This document shows positions 45,483 to 53,192 of a stretch of 64,000 nt of DNA, piece after piece. Both the position numbers and the translations under genes were made by a program. This DNA comes from Pedobacter sp. BS3 (lineage in GTDB: Bacteria; Bacteroidota; Bacteroidia; Sphingobacteriales; Sphingobacteriaceae): positions 868,001-932,000 of the forward strand of contig NZ_VTRT01000001.1 of the NCBI RefSeq assembly GCF_008274585.1, in the 5' to 3' direction. Below the pieces are notes generated by a model. It made no database searches, had not been told where the DNA came from, and worked only from the letters and a program-made list of their open reading frames with translations. Each line of letters begins with the position of its first letter. The stretch's first letter is position 1.

Positions 45483-46916
45483 TTGCATATCATCCAGATC
45501 AACGCTTCCTATAAGCCGGCTTATATCTACGGCGGTCCAACCATGTCGGTTTCGCGGCTGAGCGAAGCGCTGGCCAAAGGTGAGGATGAGGTTAAGGTTG
45601 AGCAGGACAAGGGAATAAACAAATTAACAGATCAACAGATTAACAAGGATGAGACTGCGATTGAGGCTGAGGCTGAGATCAAGGTTGAGGATAAGGTTAA
45701 GAATAATAGTAAAATAAACGCATCAACAAATAAACAGTTAAACAAAGCCGGAGTTGAGGACGAGCATAACAGTGCAATAAACTCATTAACAAATAAACAA
45801 ATAAACAATCTACACGTTGAGGTGCTCACAACTACCGCCAACGGCTCCACAGAATTGGAAGGCATAATACCGGGTAAACAGGTGTTTGTTGACGGGGTAC
45901 CGGTACGTTATTTTAAACGCCTCACGAAAGATCATTCGCACTTTAGTCCGGCGTTGCTGTGGCACCTGCATAAACAGTTACAAAGACGCACCATTAATCA
46001 ATCACCAAATCACCCCATCAACAATACCGGAAGCGATACCATTATTCACATTCATGCCTGGTGGAACCTGGTTTCGGTATTTTCGGTTGCAATAGCTTTA
46101 TGGCACAGCTACCCGGTAATTCTGTCGCCCCGGGGGACGTTGAGCACCTATTCATTCTGCAACCGTAACAGTCCGGTAAAAAAGCTGTTTCACTATTTTA
46201 TCGGCAAACCGCTGTTACAGCGCTGCCATTTTCATGTTACCAGCGAGAAGGAGAAACAGGATATCTGTAGATTGCTTGATCCCAAAAGCATTAGCGTTAT
46301 ACCGAATTTTGTGCTATTGGAAGAGGGGCAAGAAACCGGAAATAAGAGGCAAGAAACAAGAAGCAATAAGCAAGAGATATTCAGACTTGTGTTTCTGTCC
46401 CGGGTTGAAGAAAAGAAAGGACTGGATAAACTATTTGACGCGTTAGCATGGTGTAACCGGCCCTGGGAACTGGCTATTGCAGGCGACGGACAGCCAGGTT
46501 ACCTGGAACAATTAAAGTCGCAGGCCGCTGCCCTGGGCATTGACCAGCATATCCGCTGGCTGGGCCACCTGGGACAGGAGGAAAAATTTACCGTATTGCA
46601 ACAACACGACTTGCTGATTTTACCTTCGCACGATGAGAATTTTGCCAATGTGGTCATCGAGAGTCTTTCTGTGGGCACAGCTGTCCTGATCAGTACTAAC
46701 GTTGGTCTTGCAGACTATGTACAGCACAAACAATTAGGATGGGTCTGTGAGGCTAAACCGGAAATTATAGCACAGCATATTGTGCAAGCTATGGAAGATA
46801 TCGCTATGCGAACCCACATACGGGAAGCCGCCCCGGATATTATTCGCCGGGATTTTGATGAACACGTGCTGGTGAAACGATACCTGGCAATGTATGAGGA
46901 TGCTTTGTCAGGATGA
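45483..46916 (+). CDS. Glycosyltransferase family 4 with large repeat-encoded inserts
   Basis: GT-B enzyme: IIQINASYKPAYIYGGPTMSVSRLSEALAK at the N-terminus, LSPRGTLSTYSF, LVFLSRVEEKKGLDKLFDAL and PSHDENFANVVIESLSVGTAVLIS (E-x7-E with Asp/Glu). Between SEALAK and VEVLTTTANG, normally adjacent in this family, lie about 77 extra Lys/Glu/Asn-rich residues (45580-45810). Smaller inserts are TINQSPNHPINN (about 45990-46025) and QETGNKRQETRSNKQE (46326-46377). Starts at TTG 45483, giving MHIIQINAS. The inserts should form disordered loops; the catalytic regions are intact. Confidence 0.87.
   Translation: MHIIQINASYKPAYIYGGPTMSVSRLSEALAKGEDEVKVEQDKGINKLTDQQINKDETAIEAEAEIKVEDKVKNNSKINASTNKQLNKAGVEDEHNSAINSLTNKQINNLHVEVLTTTANGSTELEGIIPGKQVFVDGVPVRYFKRLTKDHSHFSPALLWHLHKQLQRRTINQSPNHPINNTGSDTIIHIHAWWNLVSVFSVAIALWHSYPVILSPRGTLSTYSFCNRNSPVKKLFHYFIGKPLLQRCHFHVTSEKEKQDICRLLDPKSISVIPNFVLLEEGQETGNKRQETRSNKQEIFRLVFLSRVEEKKGLDKLFDALAWCNRPWELAIAGDGQPGYLEQLKSQAAALGIDQHIRWLGHLGQEEKFTVLQQHDLLILPSHDENFANVVIESLSVGTAVLISTNVGLADYVQHKQLGWVCEAKPEIIAQHIVQAMEDIAMRTHIREAAPDIIRRDFDEHVLVKRYLAMYEDALSG
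45580..45810 (+). repeat. RAGGNT and ATAAACAAAT repeats in frame inside a GT4 gene
   Basis: Blocks of gaggttaaggttgag type (45581-45612, 45650-45705) alternate with aataaacaaattaacagatc type (45612-45650, 45712-45750, 45775-45810). About 231 bases, all in frame. Confidence 0.8.
46326..46377 (+). repeat. CAAGAAR heptamer array in frame inside a GT4 gene
   Basis: Units caagaaa, taagagg, caagaaa, caagaag, caataag, caagaga encode a Gln/Glu/Arg/Lys-rich loop. The same family lies in the 50533-50665 spacer. Confidence 0.7.
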
Positions 46917-47585
46917 GGTGGAGGATAAGGTTGAGGTTGAGAAGGTTATGAGGTTATAAGTTTATGGGTAGCTCACTACAACATAACCCTATCAACTTAT
47001 AAACCTATAAACTGAGGGGCTGGATGAGGACGAGGTTAAGGTTAAGGAGATTATGGGGTGATAGTTTATGAGTAAATTCACTATAACATAACCTCATCAA
47101 CTTATAAACCTATAGCCTGAGGGGCTGGATGAGGACGAGGTTAAGGTTAAGGGGGTTATGGGGTGATAGTTTATGAGTAAATTCACTATAACATAACCTC
47201 ATCAACTTATAAACCTATAAACTTGCGGGGCTGGATGAGGACGAGGCTAAGGTTAAGGAGGTTATGGGGTGATAGTTTATGAGTAAATTCACTATAACAT
47301 AACCTCATCAACTTATAAACCTATAGCCTGAGGGGCTGGATGAGGGTGAGGCCGAGGTTGAGAAGGTTATAGGGTTATGAGATTATAAATGAAACGAACA
47401 GCATAAACCTATAAACTCATTAACTTATAAGCTTCGTAGGGTTGAGAGGGTTATGAGATTATAAGTTTATTGACATATTATTAATTGGAATCCAGATACT
47501 TCAACAACTAAACGATTCAACAGTTAAACATTTCCTGGTAACTTATAGCCAACCTTATAAACTTATAATCCCCTAAACCCGCTAC
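46917..47585. repeat. Gene-free repeat field including a 105-base tandem repeat
   Basis: The word ggggctggatgagg recurs at 47016, 47121, 47227 and 47332, so near-identical units of 105-106 bases are arrayed about 3.4 times. Each unit joins a RAGGNT stretch to a TTATAAACCT hairpin (ggttatggggtgatagttta / cataacctcatcaacttata). Further copies of the palindrome follow to 47480, then aactaaacgattcaacagtt-type words. I see no gene in this stretch. Confidence 0.85.
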
Positions 47586-48239
47586 ATGTCGGCTTATCAC
47601 GATTACGGTTTTTTCAATGAAGATGCTGCACATACGCATGCTTACCTGGAACAACCACTGCTTAAATTGTTGGGAACCAATAAATCTCAATATATACTTG
47701 ATTTAGGATGCGGTAACGGAGCAATGGTTCGTTTTCTGCTTAAACAAGGTTATATTGCATACGGAACCGACGCCTCTGAGCAAGGCATTGCCATTGCCCG
47801 GAAACAGCACCCGGAGCACTTTGCAGTGCAGGACTTATCTACCGACGATTTGCCCGGGCAGCTTGCTGAAATTCCGTTTAATACCATCATATCAACCGAA
47901 GTGATTGAACACCTCTATGATCCGCGGCGTTTTATTGCTTTTTGCCGGAAAATACTTTTGCAGAATGGCGGCGGTAACCTGATACTTTCCACTCCCTATC
48001 ATGGCTATTTGAAAAACCTTGCTTTAGCCATAGCCGGGAAATGGGATGCACATGCCAACCCGTTATGGGACGGTGGCCATATTAAGCTATGGTCGCGGAA
48101 AACATTGACACAGGCGTTAGAAGAGCAGGGCTTCACCGTAACAGATTTCCTGGGATGCGGGCGCTTTCCCGGCCTCTGGAAATCAATGATGATCAAAGCG
48201 AGGATTGAGGTTGAGGGTGAGAAGGTTAGGAGGGTATAA
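47586..48239 (+). CDS. Class I SAM-dependent methyltransferase
   Basis: YILDLGCGNGAMVRFLLKQG is motif I, with YGTDASEQGIAIA, DLSTDDLPG, TIISTEVIEHLYDPRRF and ILLQNGGGNLILSTPYHGY following in the usual order. The region GKWDAHANPLWDGGHIKLWSRKTL is typical of sugar or ubiquinone-biosynthesis-like methyltransferases. The last dozen residues (RIEVEGEKVRRV) and the stop come from RAGGNT repeat. Flanked on both sides by repeat fields. Confidence 0.88.
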   Translation: MSAYHDYGFFNEDAAHTHAYLEQPLLKLLGTNKSQYILDLGCGNGAMVRFLLKQGYIAYGTDASEQGIAIARKQHPEHFAVQDLSTDDLPGQLAEIPFNTIISTEVIEHLYDPRRFIAFCRKILLQNGGGNLILSTPYHGYLKNLALAIAGKWDAHANPLWDGGHIKLWSRKTLTQALEEQGFTVTDFLGCGRFPGLWKSMMIKARIEVEGEKVRRV

Positions 48240-48345
48240 GTTTATGAGTAAATTCACAATAACATAACCTTATCAACTTATAAACCTATAAACTGAGGGT
48301 GAGAAGGTTATGGGGTGATAAGTTTATCAACAGATACATTGTTGC
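48200..48345. repeat. RAGGNT plus TTATAAACCT palindrome
   Basis: It begins within the methyltransferase 3' end, then repeats the arms gtataagtttatgagtaaat and cataaccttatcaacttata and a partial third arm after 48300. Near 48370, ccatgaactataagc words match a spacer at 53164-53200. Confidence 0.65.
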
Positions 48346-48409
48346 AACATAAATTAACACTATCTTCAGCCATGAACTATAAGCTATTAACTATCCGCTA
48401 TCTATATCC

Positions 48410-49276
48410 ATGCCTGATTTTTCATTCATCATATTAGCCTATAACGAGGAGATACACCTTCCGCGGTTGTTTAAGTCTATCAAAGGGCTTAATGCCGATA
48501 TTTTTGTACTCGACTCTGGCAGTACAGACGCTACACCTGCTATTTGTGAACAGTATGGGGCAAAAATAGCCGTACATCCTTTCGAAAATCATCCTAAACA
48601 ATGGGACGTGGCTTTAAAGACCTTCCCGGTCAGCACACCCTGGGTAATCGGTCTTGATGCCGACCAGGTAGTTACACCTGAGCTATATCAACAACTTAGC
48701 ACGTTCGGCGATGCACAGTACCAGGGCGTTAATGGCATTTATTTTAACCGTAAAAATTTCTTCAAGGGAAGCTGGATAAAATACGGTGGCTATTACCCGA
48801 AGTACCTGCTCAAAATGTTTCGTTACGGTATTGGTTACTCGGATCTGAATGAGAATATGGATCACCGCTTCGTAGTGCCTGGAAATTCCATCATCTGGAA
48901 GCAAGGCCATATCCTGGAAGAAAACCTGAAGGAGAACGAGATCAGCTTCTGGATCAATAAACATAATCGTTATAGTGATCTCGTTGCTCATGAGGAAATA
49001 GAACGTTTACAGAAACTCCGCACACAAACTATACGACCACGCCTGATGGGCTCGCCGGATGAACGTATCGCCTGGCTCAAACAGATCTGGTGGCGATTGC
49101 CACGCTTTATCCGTCCGTTTTTGTATTTTACCTACCGGATGGTCTTTCAACTGGGTATACTGGATGGCAAAAATGGTATATTATTTCATTTTTTACAGGG
49201 CTTCTGGTTCCGTTTAATTGTAGATGTGAAGATTGAAGAATTGCTCCAAGAGTCAAAAGTGAAAAGTGAGAAGTGA
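48410..49276 (+). CDS. Glycosyltransferase family 2 (WaaE/KdtX-like subgroup)
   Basis: FSFIILAYNEEIHLPRLFKSI, VLDSGSTDATPAICEQYGA and WVIGLDADQVVTPEL match the GT2 subgroup used for LPS core and related branch sugars, with the HPF-NHPKQWDVAL segment. The C-terminal SKVKSEK is encoded by an aaagtgaaaagtgagaag repeat that also contains the stop and runs to about 49285. Confidence 0.88.
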   Translation: MPDFSFIILAYNEEIHLPRLFKSIKGLNADIFVLDSGSTDATPAICEQYGAKIAVHPFENHPKQWDVALKTFPVSTPWVIGLDADQVVTPELYQQLSTFGDAQYQGVNGIYFNRKNFFKGSWIKYGGYYPKYLLKMFRYGIGYSDLNENMDHRFVVPGNSIIWKQGHILEENLKENEISFWINKHNRYSDLVAHEEIERLQKLRTQTIRPRLMGSPDERIAWLKQIWWRLPRFIRPFLYFTYRMVFQLGILDGKNGILFHFLQGFWFRLIVDVKIEELLQESKVKSEK

Positions 49277-49333
49277 AAAGTCAGGTGTAGGTTGTACATA
49301 TGAAATACTCAATCATTTTTCCTAAAATATTGT

Positions 49334-49341
49334 TATATTTA
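49334..49341 (+). promoter_or_regulatory. Candidate -7 element of second toxin-antitoxin pair
   Basis: TATATTTA within attgttatatttata, nearly identical to the sequence ahead of the first pair. It ends only 4 bases before the antitoxin ATG, so transcription would start at or very near the start codon (leaderless mRNA). Confidence 0.45.
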
Positions 49342-49345
49342 TAAT

Positions 49346-49579
49346 ATGATAAGGACTATTTTAAAACCTACACAGGCTACGCTTCAATTACAACTTCCGG
49401 AAAACTTAATTGGAAAGCTAATTGAAGTCATAGCTTTTGAAATAAAAGAATCTGAATCTGGGACAGAACAACAACTTGAAGAATTAAAGCCTTCGCAACT
49501 GAGAGGCTTTTTATCAGCCGAAAGTTCTGAGGCGATGCATCAACATATCCATAAAAGTAGGGCAGAATGGGATATCTGA
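49346..49579 (+). CDS. Putative antitoxin of a VapBC-type pair
   Basis: A 77-residue acidic protein (MIRTILKPTQATLQLQLPENLIGK...) ending HIHKSRAEWDI. The first 30 residues (strand, LQLPENLIGKLIEV) could form a MazE/AbrB-like half. Overlaps the PIN toxin by 13 bases. The C-terminal EWDI resembles the EWDRNI end of the antitoxin at 14394, probably because the two genes share the same overlap design and toxin contact. Confidence 0.75.
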   Translation: MIRTILKPTQATLQLQLPENLIGKLIEVIAFEIKESESGTEQQLEELKPSQLRGFLSAESSEAMHQHIHKSRAEWDI

Positions 49580-49944
49580 TAGACAGCAATGTCTTAATAG
49601 ATTATACAGCAGAGTGTTTTAACCCAGAGCAACTTGTTGCTCTGGACGGAATTTTTGACCATTCGTTCAATATTTCGATTATCACCAAAATTGAAATACT
49701 GGGCTTTAATAGTATACCTGAAGAAGAGCAAAAAATGTCTACCTTTCTTAAGCTAGCAACTATTCTGCCACTCACAGATGATATTGTAGACACCACCATC
49801 ACTATCAGGAAGAAAATTAAAATTAAAACTCCCGATGCTATTATAGCCGCAACAGCTTTGGCTCAAAGATTAACGCTTGTTACCCGTAATATTAGCGATT
49901 TCAGACGTATTGAAAATTTAGAGATACACAATCCATACGCTTAA
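49567..49944 (+). CDS. PIN-domain ribonuclease toxin (VapC-like)
   Basis: A 125-residue PIN protein with Asp6 in YLIDSNVLIDY, Glu in IITKIEILGF, Asp in KTPDAIIAATALA and Asp in LVTRNISDFRRI. The TKIEIL, PDAIIAATAL and TRN-SDF blocks match the toxin at 14597, making the two PIN proteins paralogues 35 kb apart. Sits between a GT2 and an acetyltransferase of the same locus. Confidence 0.9.
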   Translation: MGYLIDSNVLIDYTAECFNPEQLVALDGIFDHSFNISIITKIEILGFNSIPEEEQKMSTFLKLATILPLTDDIVDTTITIRKKIKIKTPDAIIAATALAQRLTLVTRNISDFRRIENLEIHNPYA

Positions 49945-49977
49945 GCAGCTCATAAAACACCTTTGCAGAAATGCAAC

Positions 49978-50532
49978 ATGAAAAACGCTGTACAACTCAA
50001 AAAGAAATTTGATACCAAGGATTATCAACCCGGAGCATCTGTATTCAAACAGTTGCTCTGGTATTTCACCAGCTGCCTGTTTTTCCGTTCGGGATTAATC
50101 CCTTTTAGTAGTGTTTTAGCATTTATCCTGCGTTTGTTTGGCGCCCGTATTGGCCAGGATGTACGTATTAAACCGTACGTACATATTAAATATCCCTGGA
50201 AATTCACGATGGGTGATCATTCCTGGATTGCCGAATGTTTTATCGAAAACCTGGATGATGTGATCATTGGCCGGAATGTATGCGTATCGCAAAAAGCGGT
50301 TTTAATGACGGGAAACCATAATTATAAAACGGAAGGCTTTGACCTGATGACCGGAAAAATTTTTCTGGAAGACGGCGTATGGATCGGTGCCGGAGCCATG
50401 GTCTGCCCGGGAGTGCATTGTTATTCGCATGCCGTACTTGCTGCGGGCGCTATAGCAACCAAAGATCTGGAAGCTTATAGTATTTACCAGGGAAATCCTG
50501 CTGTAAAGGTTAGAGATAGGGTGATTGATTGA
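49978..50532 (+). CDS. WcaF-type hexapeptide O-acetyltransferase
   Basis: LbH-fold acetyl-CoA-dependent enzyme resembling colanic-acid acetyltransferase WcaF. FDTKDYQPGASVFKQLLWY and LRLFGARIGQDVRIKPYVHIKYPW precede hexapeptide turns (DDVIIGRNVCVSQKAVL, GVWIGAGAMVCPGV). The likely catalytic His is in MTGNHNYK. I use ATG 49978; a TTG 15 bases upstream is also possible. Last gene of the locus. Confidence 0.9.
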   Translation: MKNAVQLKKKFDTKDYQPGASVFKQLLWYFTSCLFFRSGLIPFSSVLAFILRLFGARIGQDVRIKPYVHIKYPWKFTMGDHSWIAECFIENLDDVIIGRNVCVSQKAVLMTGNHNYKTEGFDLMTGKIFLEDGVWIGAGAMVCPGVHCYSHAVLAAGAIATKDLEAYSIYQGNPAVKVRDRVID

Positions 50533-50665
50533 AAAGAGAAGCAAGAACTGAGAGACAAGAAACAAGAAGTTGAAAAGCAAGGGTAGCTAAAGGAAGCCGA
50601 ATACCGAAACAATAAAACATCTGAGAGAAGCAAGAAACCAGGAAGTGGAAGGTTGAAAGTTTAAA
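50533..50665. repeat. CAAGAAR / GTGGAAAGT short repeats
   Basis: agcaagaactgagagacaag, aaacaagaagttgaaaagca and gaagcaagaaaccaggaagt belong to the family found in frame at 46326-46377. aagtggaaggttgaaagttt matches the tract at 41401. These fill the spacer after the last gene of the polysaccharide locus. Confidence 0.6.
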
Positions 50666-50760
50666 ATGATAATTATCAAACTGATAATTACATAATCTCC
50701 GGATTATAACCAAGGTATACCGATAGAGCTGCATCTGGAACAACTCCGTCGGGTTAAACG

Positions 50761-50803
50761 AACAGGCCGGCGTTATCCCCCATTGAGATAACTCCGGCCT
50801 GTT
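50761..50803. terminator. Strong stem-loop between convergent genes
   Basis: aacaggccggcgttatc and gataactccggcctgtt form a 17-base stem with one mismatch and a 9-base loop. It lies between the convergent acetyltransferase and alpha-galactosidase genes and could end transcription from both sides. A clear U-run is missing. Confidence 0.7.
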
Positions 50804-50821
50804 TATATGCCAGCTTCTTTA

Positions 50822-52975
50822 TTATTCCGCAGTGATCTCCAGCACAGCGCTGCTAAATGCAGCCTGCCTGGCCGGGCTTACATCAATTCCTACTTCCATC
50901 AGGTATTGACCGCTGTAAACCTTATTATTGCAGGCTAAGGCTGACTTTTTACCCGGCAATAAATTAATTTCTTTAATACGGTAACTCTTTGCCGGATCGA
51001 GTCCCTGTAAACGAACCACCGTTAAAAGTTCGTGATAACGCGTCTGCAGGTTATAAGAGAACAGAACAGATTTTGTCTTCAGGGTATCCACATACATCAG
51101 CACTGCACGGTTAGCCTCATAGGGCGATACCAAACGGTATAGATCGCCAAACCAGATGGTATTGCTGATGCGTTTATAATTGGCTACCGCTTCTTTGCTG
51201 AACTGTGAATCTTCGCCGCTAAATTCCCCTACATTGATATCGTAGCCCAACTTATCCATCATGGCTACATCGGTACGGAACTTTAACGATTGCTTGCCCC
51301 AGTTGGTCACATGCGCCGAAATAGTATTAGCCGGGAAGAAATACGAGTATCCCCACTGGATATAAACCCGTTCTGCCCCGTCGGTATTATCGCTGGGCCA
51401 GAAGCTGGTGAAGTATTTTAAAGCCCCGTAATCTGCACGACCGCCGCCGCCGGAACATAACATGATGGGAATATGCGGATATTTGGCCCGTATACGATCC
51501 AGCACTTTATACCATGCCCGGGTGTACTCAATATACAGGTGCGATTGATTACCTTTAAGATAAGCTGAATAGGCATTCGTCATGGTACGATTGCAGTCCC
51601 ACTTGATGTACGCCAGATCAGGATTCTCAGAAAACAGACCATCAACCACGCCGAAAACAAAATCCTGAACCTTAGGATTGGTCAGATCAAGCACCAGTTG
51701 ATTACGCTGATAGCTCTCGTCGCGGTTGGGTAGCTTCAGTATCCAGTCGGGATGCTTTTCATACAGCTCACTTTTCGGGTTCACCATTTCGGGTTCGATC
51801 CAGATACCGAATTTCAAGCCCTTAGCCGTTGCCTGCTTTACCAGGTAAGGCACTCCATCGGGCAGCTTTTTCTTATCGGCCTGCCAATCGCCCAGTGATG
51901 ACTTATCGTTATCGCGGGGATATTTATTTCCAAACCAGCCATCGTCGAGCAGGAAGAGATCAACACCTAACTTCCTGGCATCGTCAAACAAACCCACCAG
52001 TTTCTCCTGGTTAAATTTCATGCCCGTAGCTTCCCAGTTATTGAGCAGGGTCATGCGTGACTTTTCGCCATCCAGTACAGCATATTTACGGGCCCAAGTG
52101 TGAAGGTTGCGACTGGCCAGGCCCTTGCCCTGGTTGCTGTAGGTAAAGATGAACTGCGGCGTGGTAAAATCCTTGCCGGGTTCCAGGCGATATTCTGAAG
52201 CATAGTAATTGATACCCGAAAGGACATGCAATACATTTTTGTTATCGATCTCGAATGAGAAGCGAAAATTCCCGGTCCAGGCCAGAGTACCGGCTATCAA
52301 TTCTCCCTCGGTTTCGTTTGCAGGCTTATCGCCCAATGAAAGGAAGAAAACCGGCGCCTGGAATTTGTTGGAACGTGTGCCCAAACGGCTGTCGATCACC
52401 TTGCTGCCACTGGTTAGCTGGCTTTCCTGCATGCTCATTTCCTTGGCCCAGTCGCCATGAAACTGGGTAAGCCAGTATTTCCCGGCATCAAAATGTAACA
52501 TGGCCGATGCATAATTGGTAAGTGTAATTGTTTTCTTCTCACCATTATGAATATCCGCCCAGGTTTTAATGATGTCCTGATCTGCATAAGCTGCAAAATG
52601 CAGCGTTACTCCCATATTATATACCTCGTCTTTTAGCAGGATGTCTGTCTGTGTTCCCCCGGCTATTGCTACCGTTTTATACGATTGATATTTCAGCTCC
52701 AGCGATGGATTGTCATCGGGATGTACCACACGAATAGCCGGCTCGAACTCAAAGTCCATACCGCCACCGGGATATGCCTCGATTCCCTTAGGTAAGGGCA
52801 ATACTGGCTTATCCAATTTCTTTCCTAAGTAATTCTGGTACAATCGCTTGTTTTTGCCAACTGTGAAAATAAGCTCGGTGTTTTTGGTTGTAATGCTAAT
52901 AGGTCCATTGGTTTGGGCATAGCTATTTCCGGCGATAGCTATAAAAAGCAAACAGATTATTCGTATACGGATCAT
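50822..52975 (-). CDS. Secreted alpha-galactosidase, glycoside hydrolase family 36
   Basis: Hydrolyses terminal alpha-galactosyl residues, presumably in the periplasm. The signal peptide is IICLLFIAIAGNSYAQ. An N-terminal beta-sandwich (about 20-300) precedes the (beta/alpha)8 barrel: FLLDDGWFGNKYPRD, FGIWIEPEMVNP, nucleophile Asp near 459 in YIKWDCNRTM, and acid/base Asp near 527 in FWPSDNTDGAER, with the LCSGGGGRADYG segment between. Length 717 is normal for GH36. It may serve galactoside use or trimming of galactose-containing glycans; its link to the adjacent polysaccharide locus is only positional. Confidence 0.94.
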   Translation of the reverse strand: MIRIRIICLLFIAIAGNSYAQTNGPISITTKNTELIFTVGKNKRLYQNYLGKKLDKPVLPLPKGIEAYPGGGMDFEFEPAIRVVHPDDNPSLELKYQSYKTVAIAGGTQTDILLKDEVYNMGVTLHFAAYADQDIIKTWADIHNGEKKTITLTNYASAMLHFDAGKYWLTQFHGDWAKEMSMQESQLTSGSKVIDSRLGTRSNKFQAPVFFLSLGDKPANETEGELIAGTLAWTGNFRFSFEIDNKNVLHVLSGINYYASEYRLEPGKDFTTPQFIFTYSNQGKGLASRNLHTWARKYAVLDGEKSRMTLLNNWEATGMKFNQEKLVGLFDDARKLGVDLFLLDDGWFGNKYPRDNDKSSLGDWQADKKKLPDGVPYLVKQATAKGLKFGIWIEPEMVNPKSELYEKHPDWILKLPNRDESYQRNQLVLDLTNPKVQDFVFGVVDGLFSENPDLAYIKWDCNRTMTNAYSAYLKGNQSHLYIEYTRAWYKVLDRIRAKYPHIPIMLCSGGGGRADYGALKYFTSFWPSDNTDGAERVYIQWGYSYFFPANTISAHVTNWGKQSLKFRTDVAMMDKLGYDINVGEFSGEDSQFSKEAVANYKRISNTIWFGDLYRLVSPYEANRAVLMYVDTLKTKSVLFSYNLQTRYHELLTVVRLQGLDPAKSYRIKEINLLPGKKSALACNNKVYSGQYLMEVGIDVSPARQAAFSSAVLEITAE

Positions 52976-53192
52976 AGAATGAAAGTTAAAAAGTTTAAGT
53001 TATTGTATGTAAAGCCAGTTTGTAGCTATACCGGATACCCGGAAGCAAAAAGAAGGCTCTGGAAATTGTTCATATCAGCTTGTACCCATTTTGTAAACAG
53101 GCACGAGCGGGTTGCTTTAGCCCTGTTATTCACAAATCTCGTCTTTTCTTTCCCGGCTATATGCCATGAACCATACGCCATGAACTATAAGC

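Noticed and set aside
47014-47360. CRISPR-like or phage attachment repeats
   Set aside because: The 105-base units are contiguous and contain internal hairpins and hexamers; no unique spacers, integrase or tRNA.
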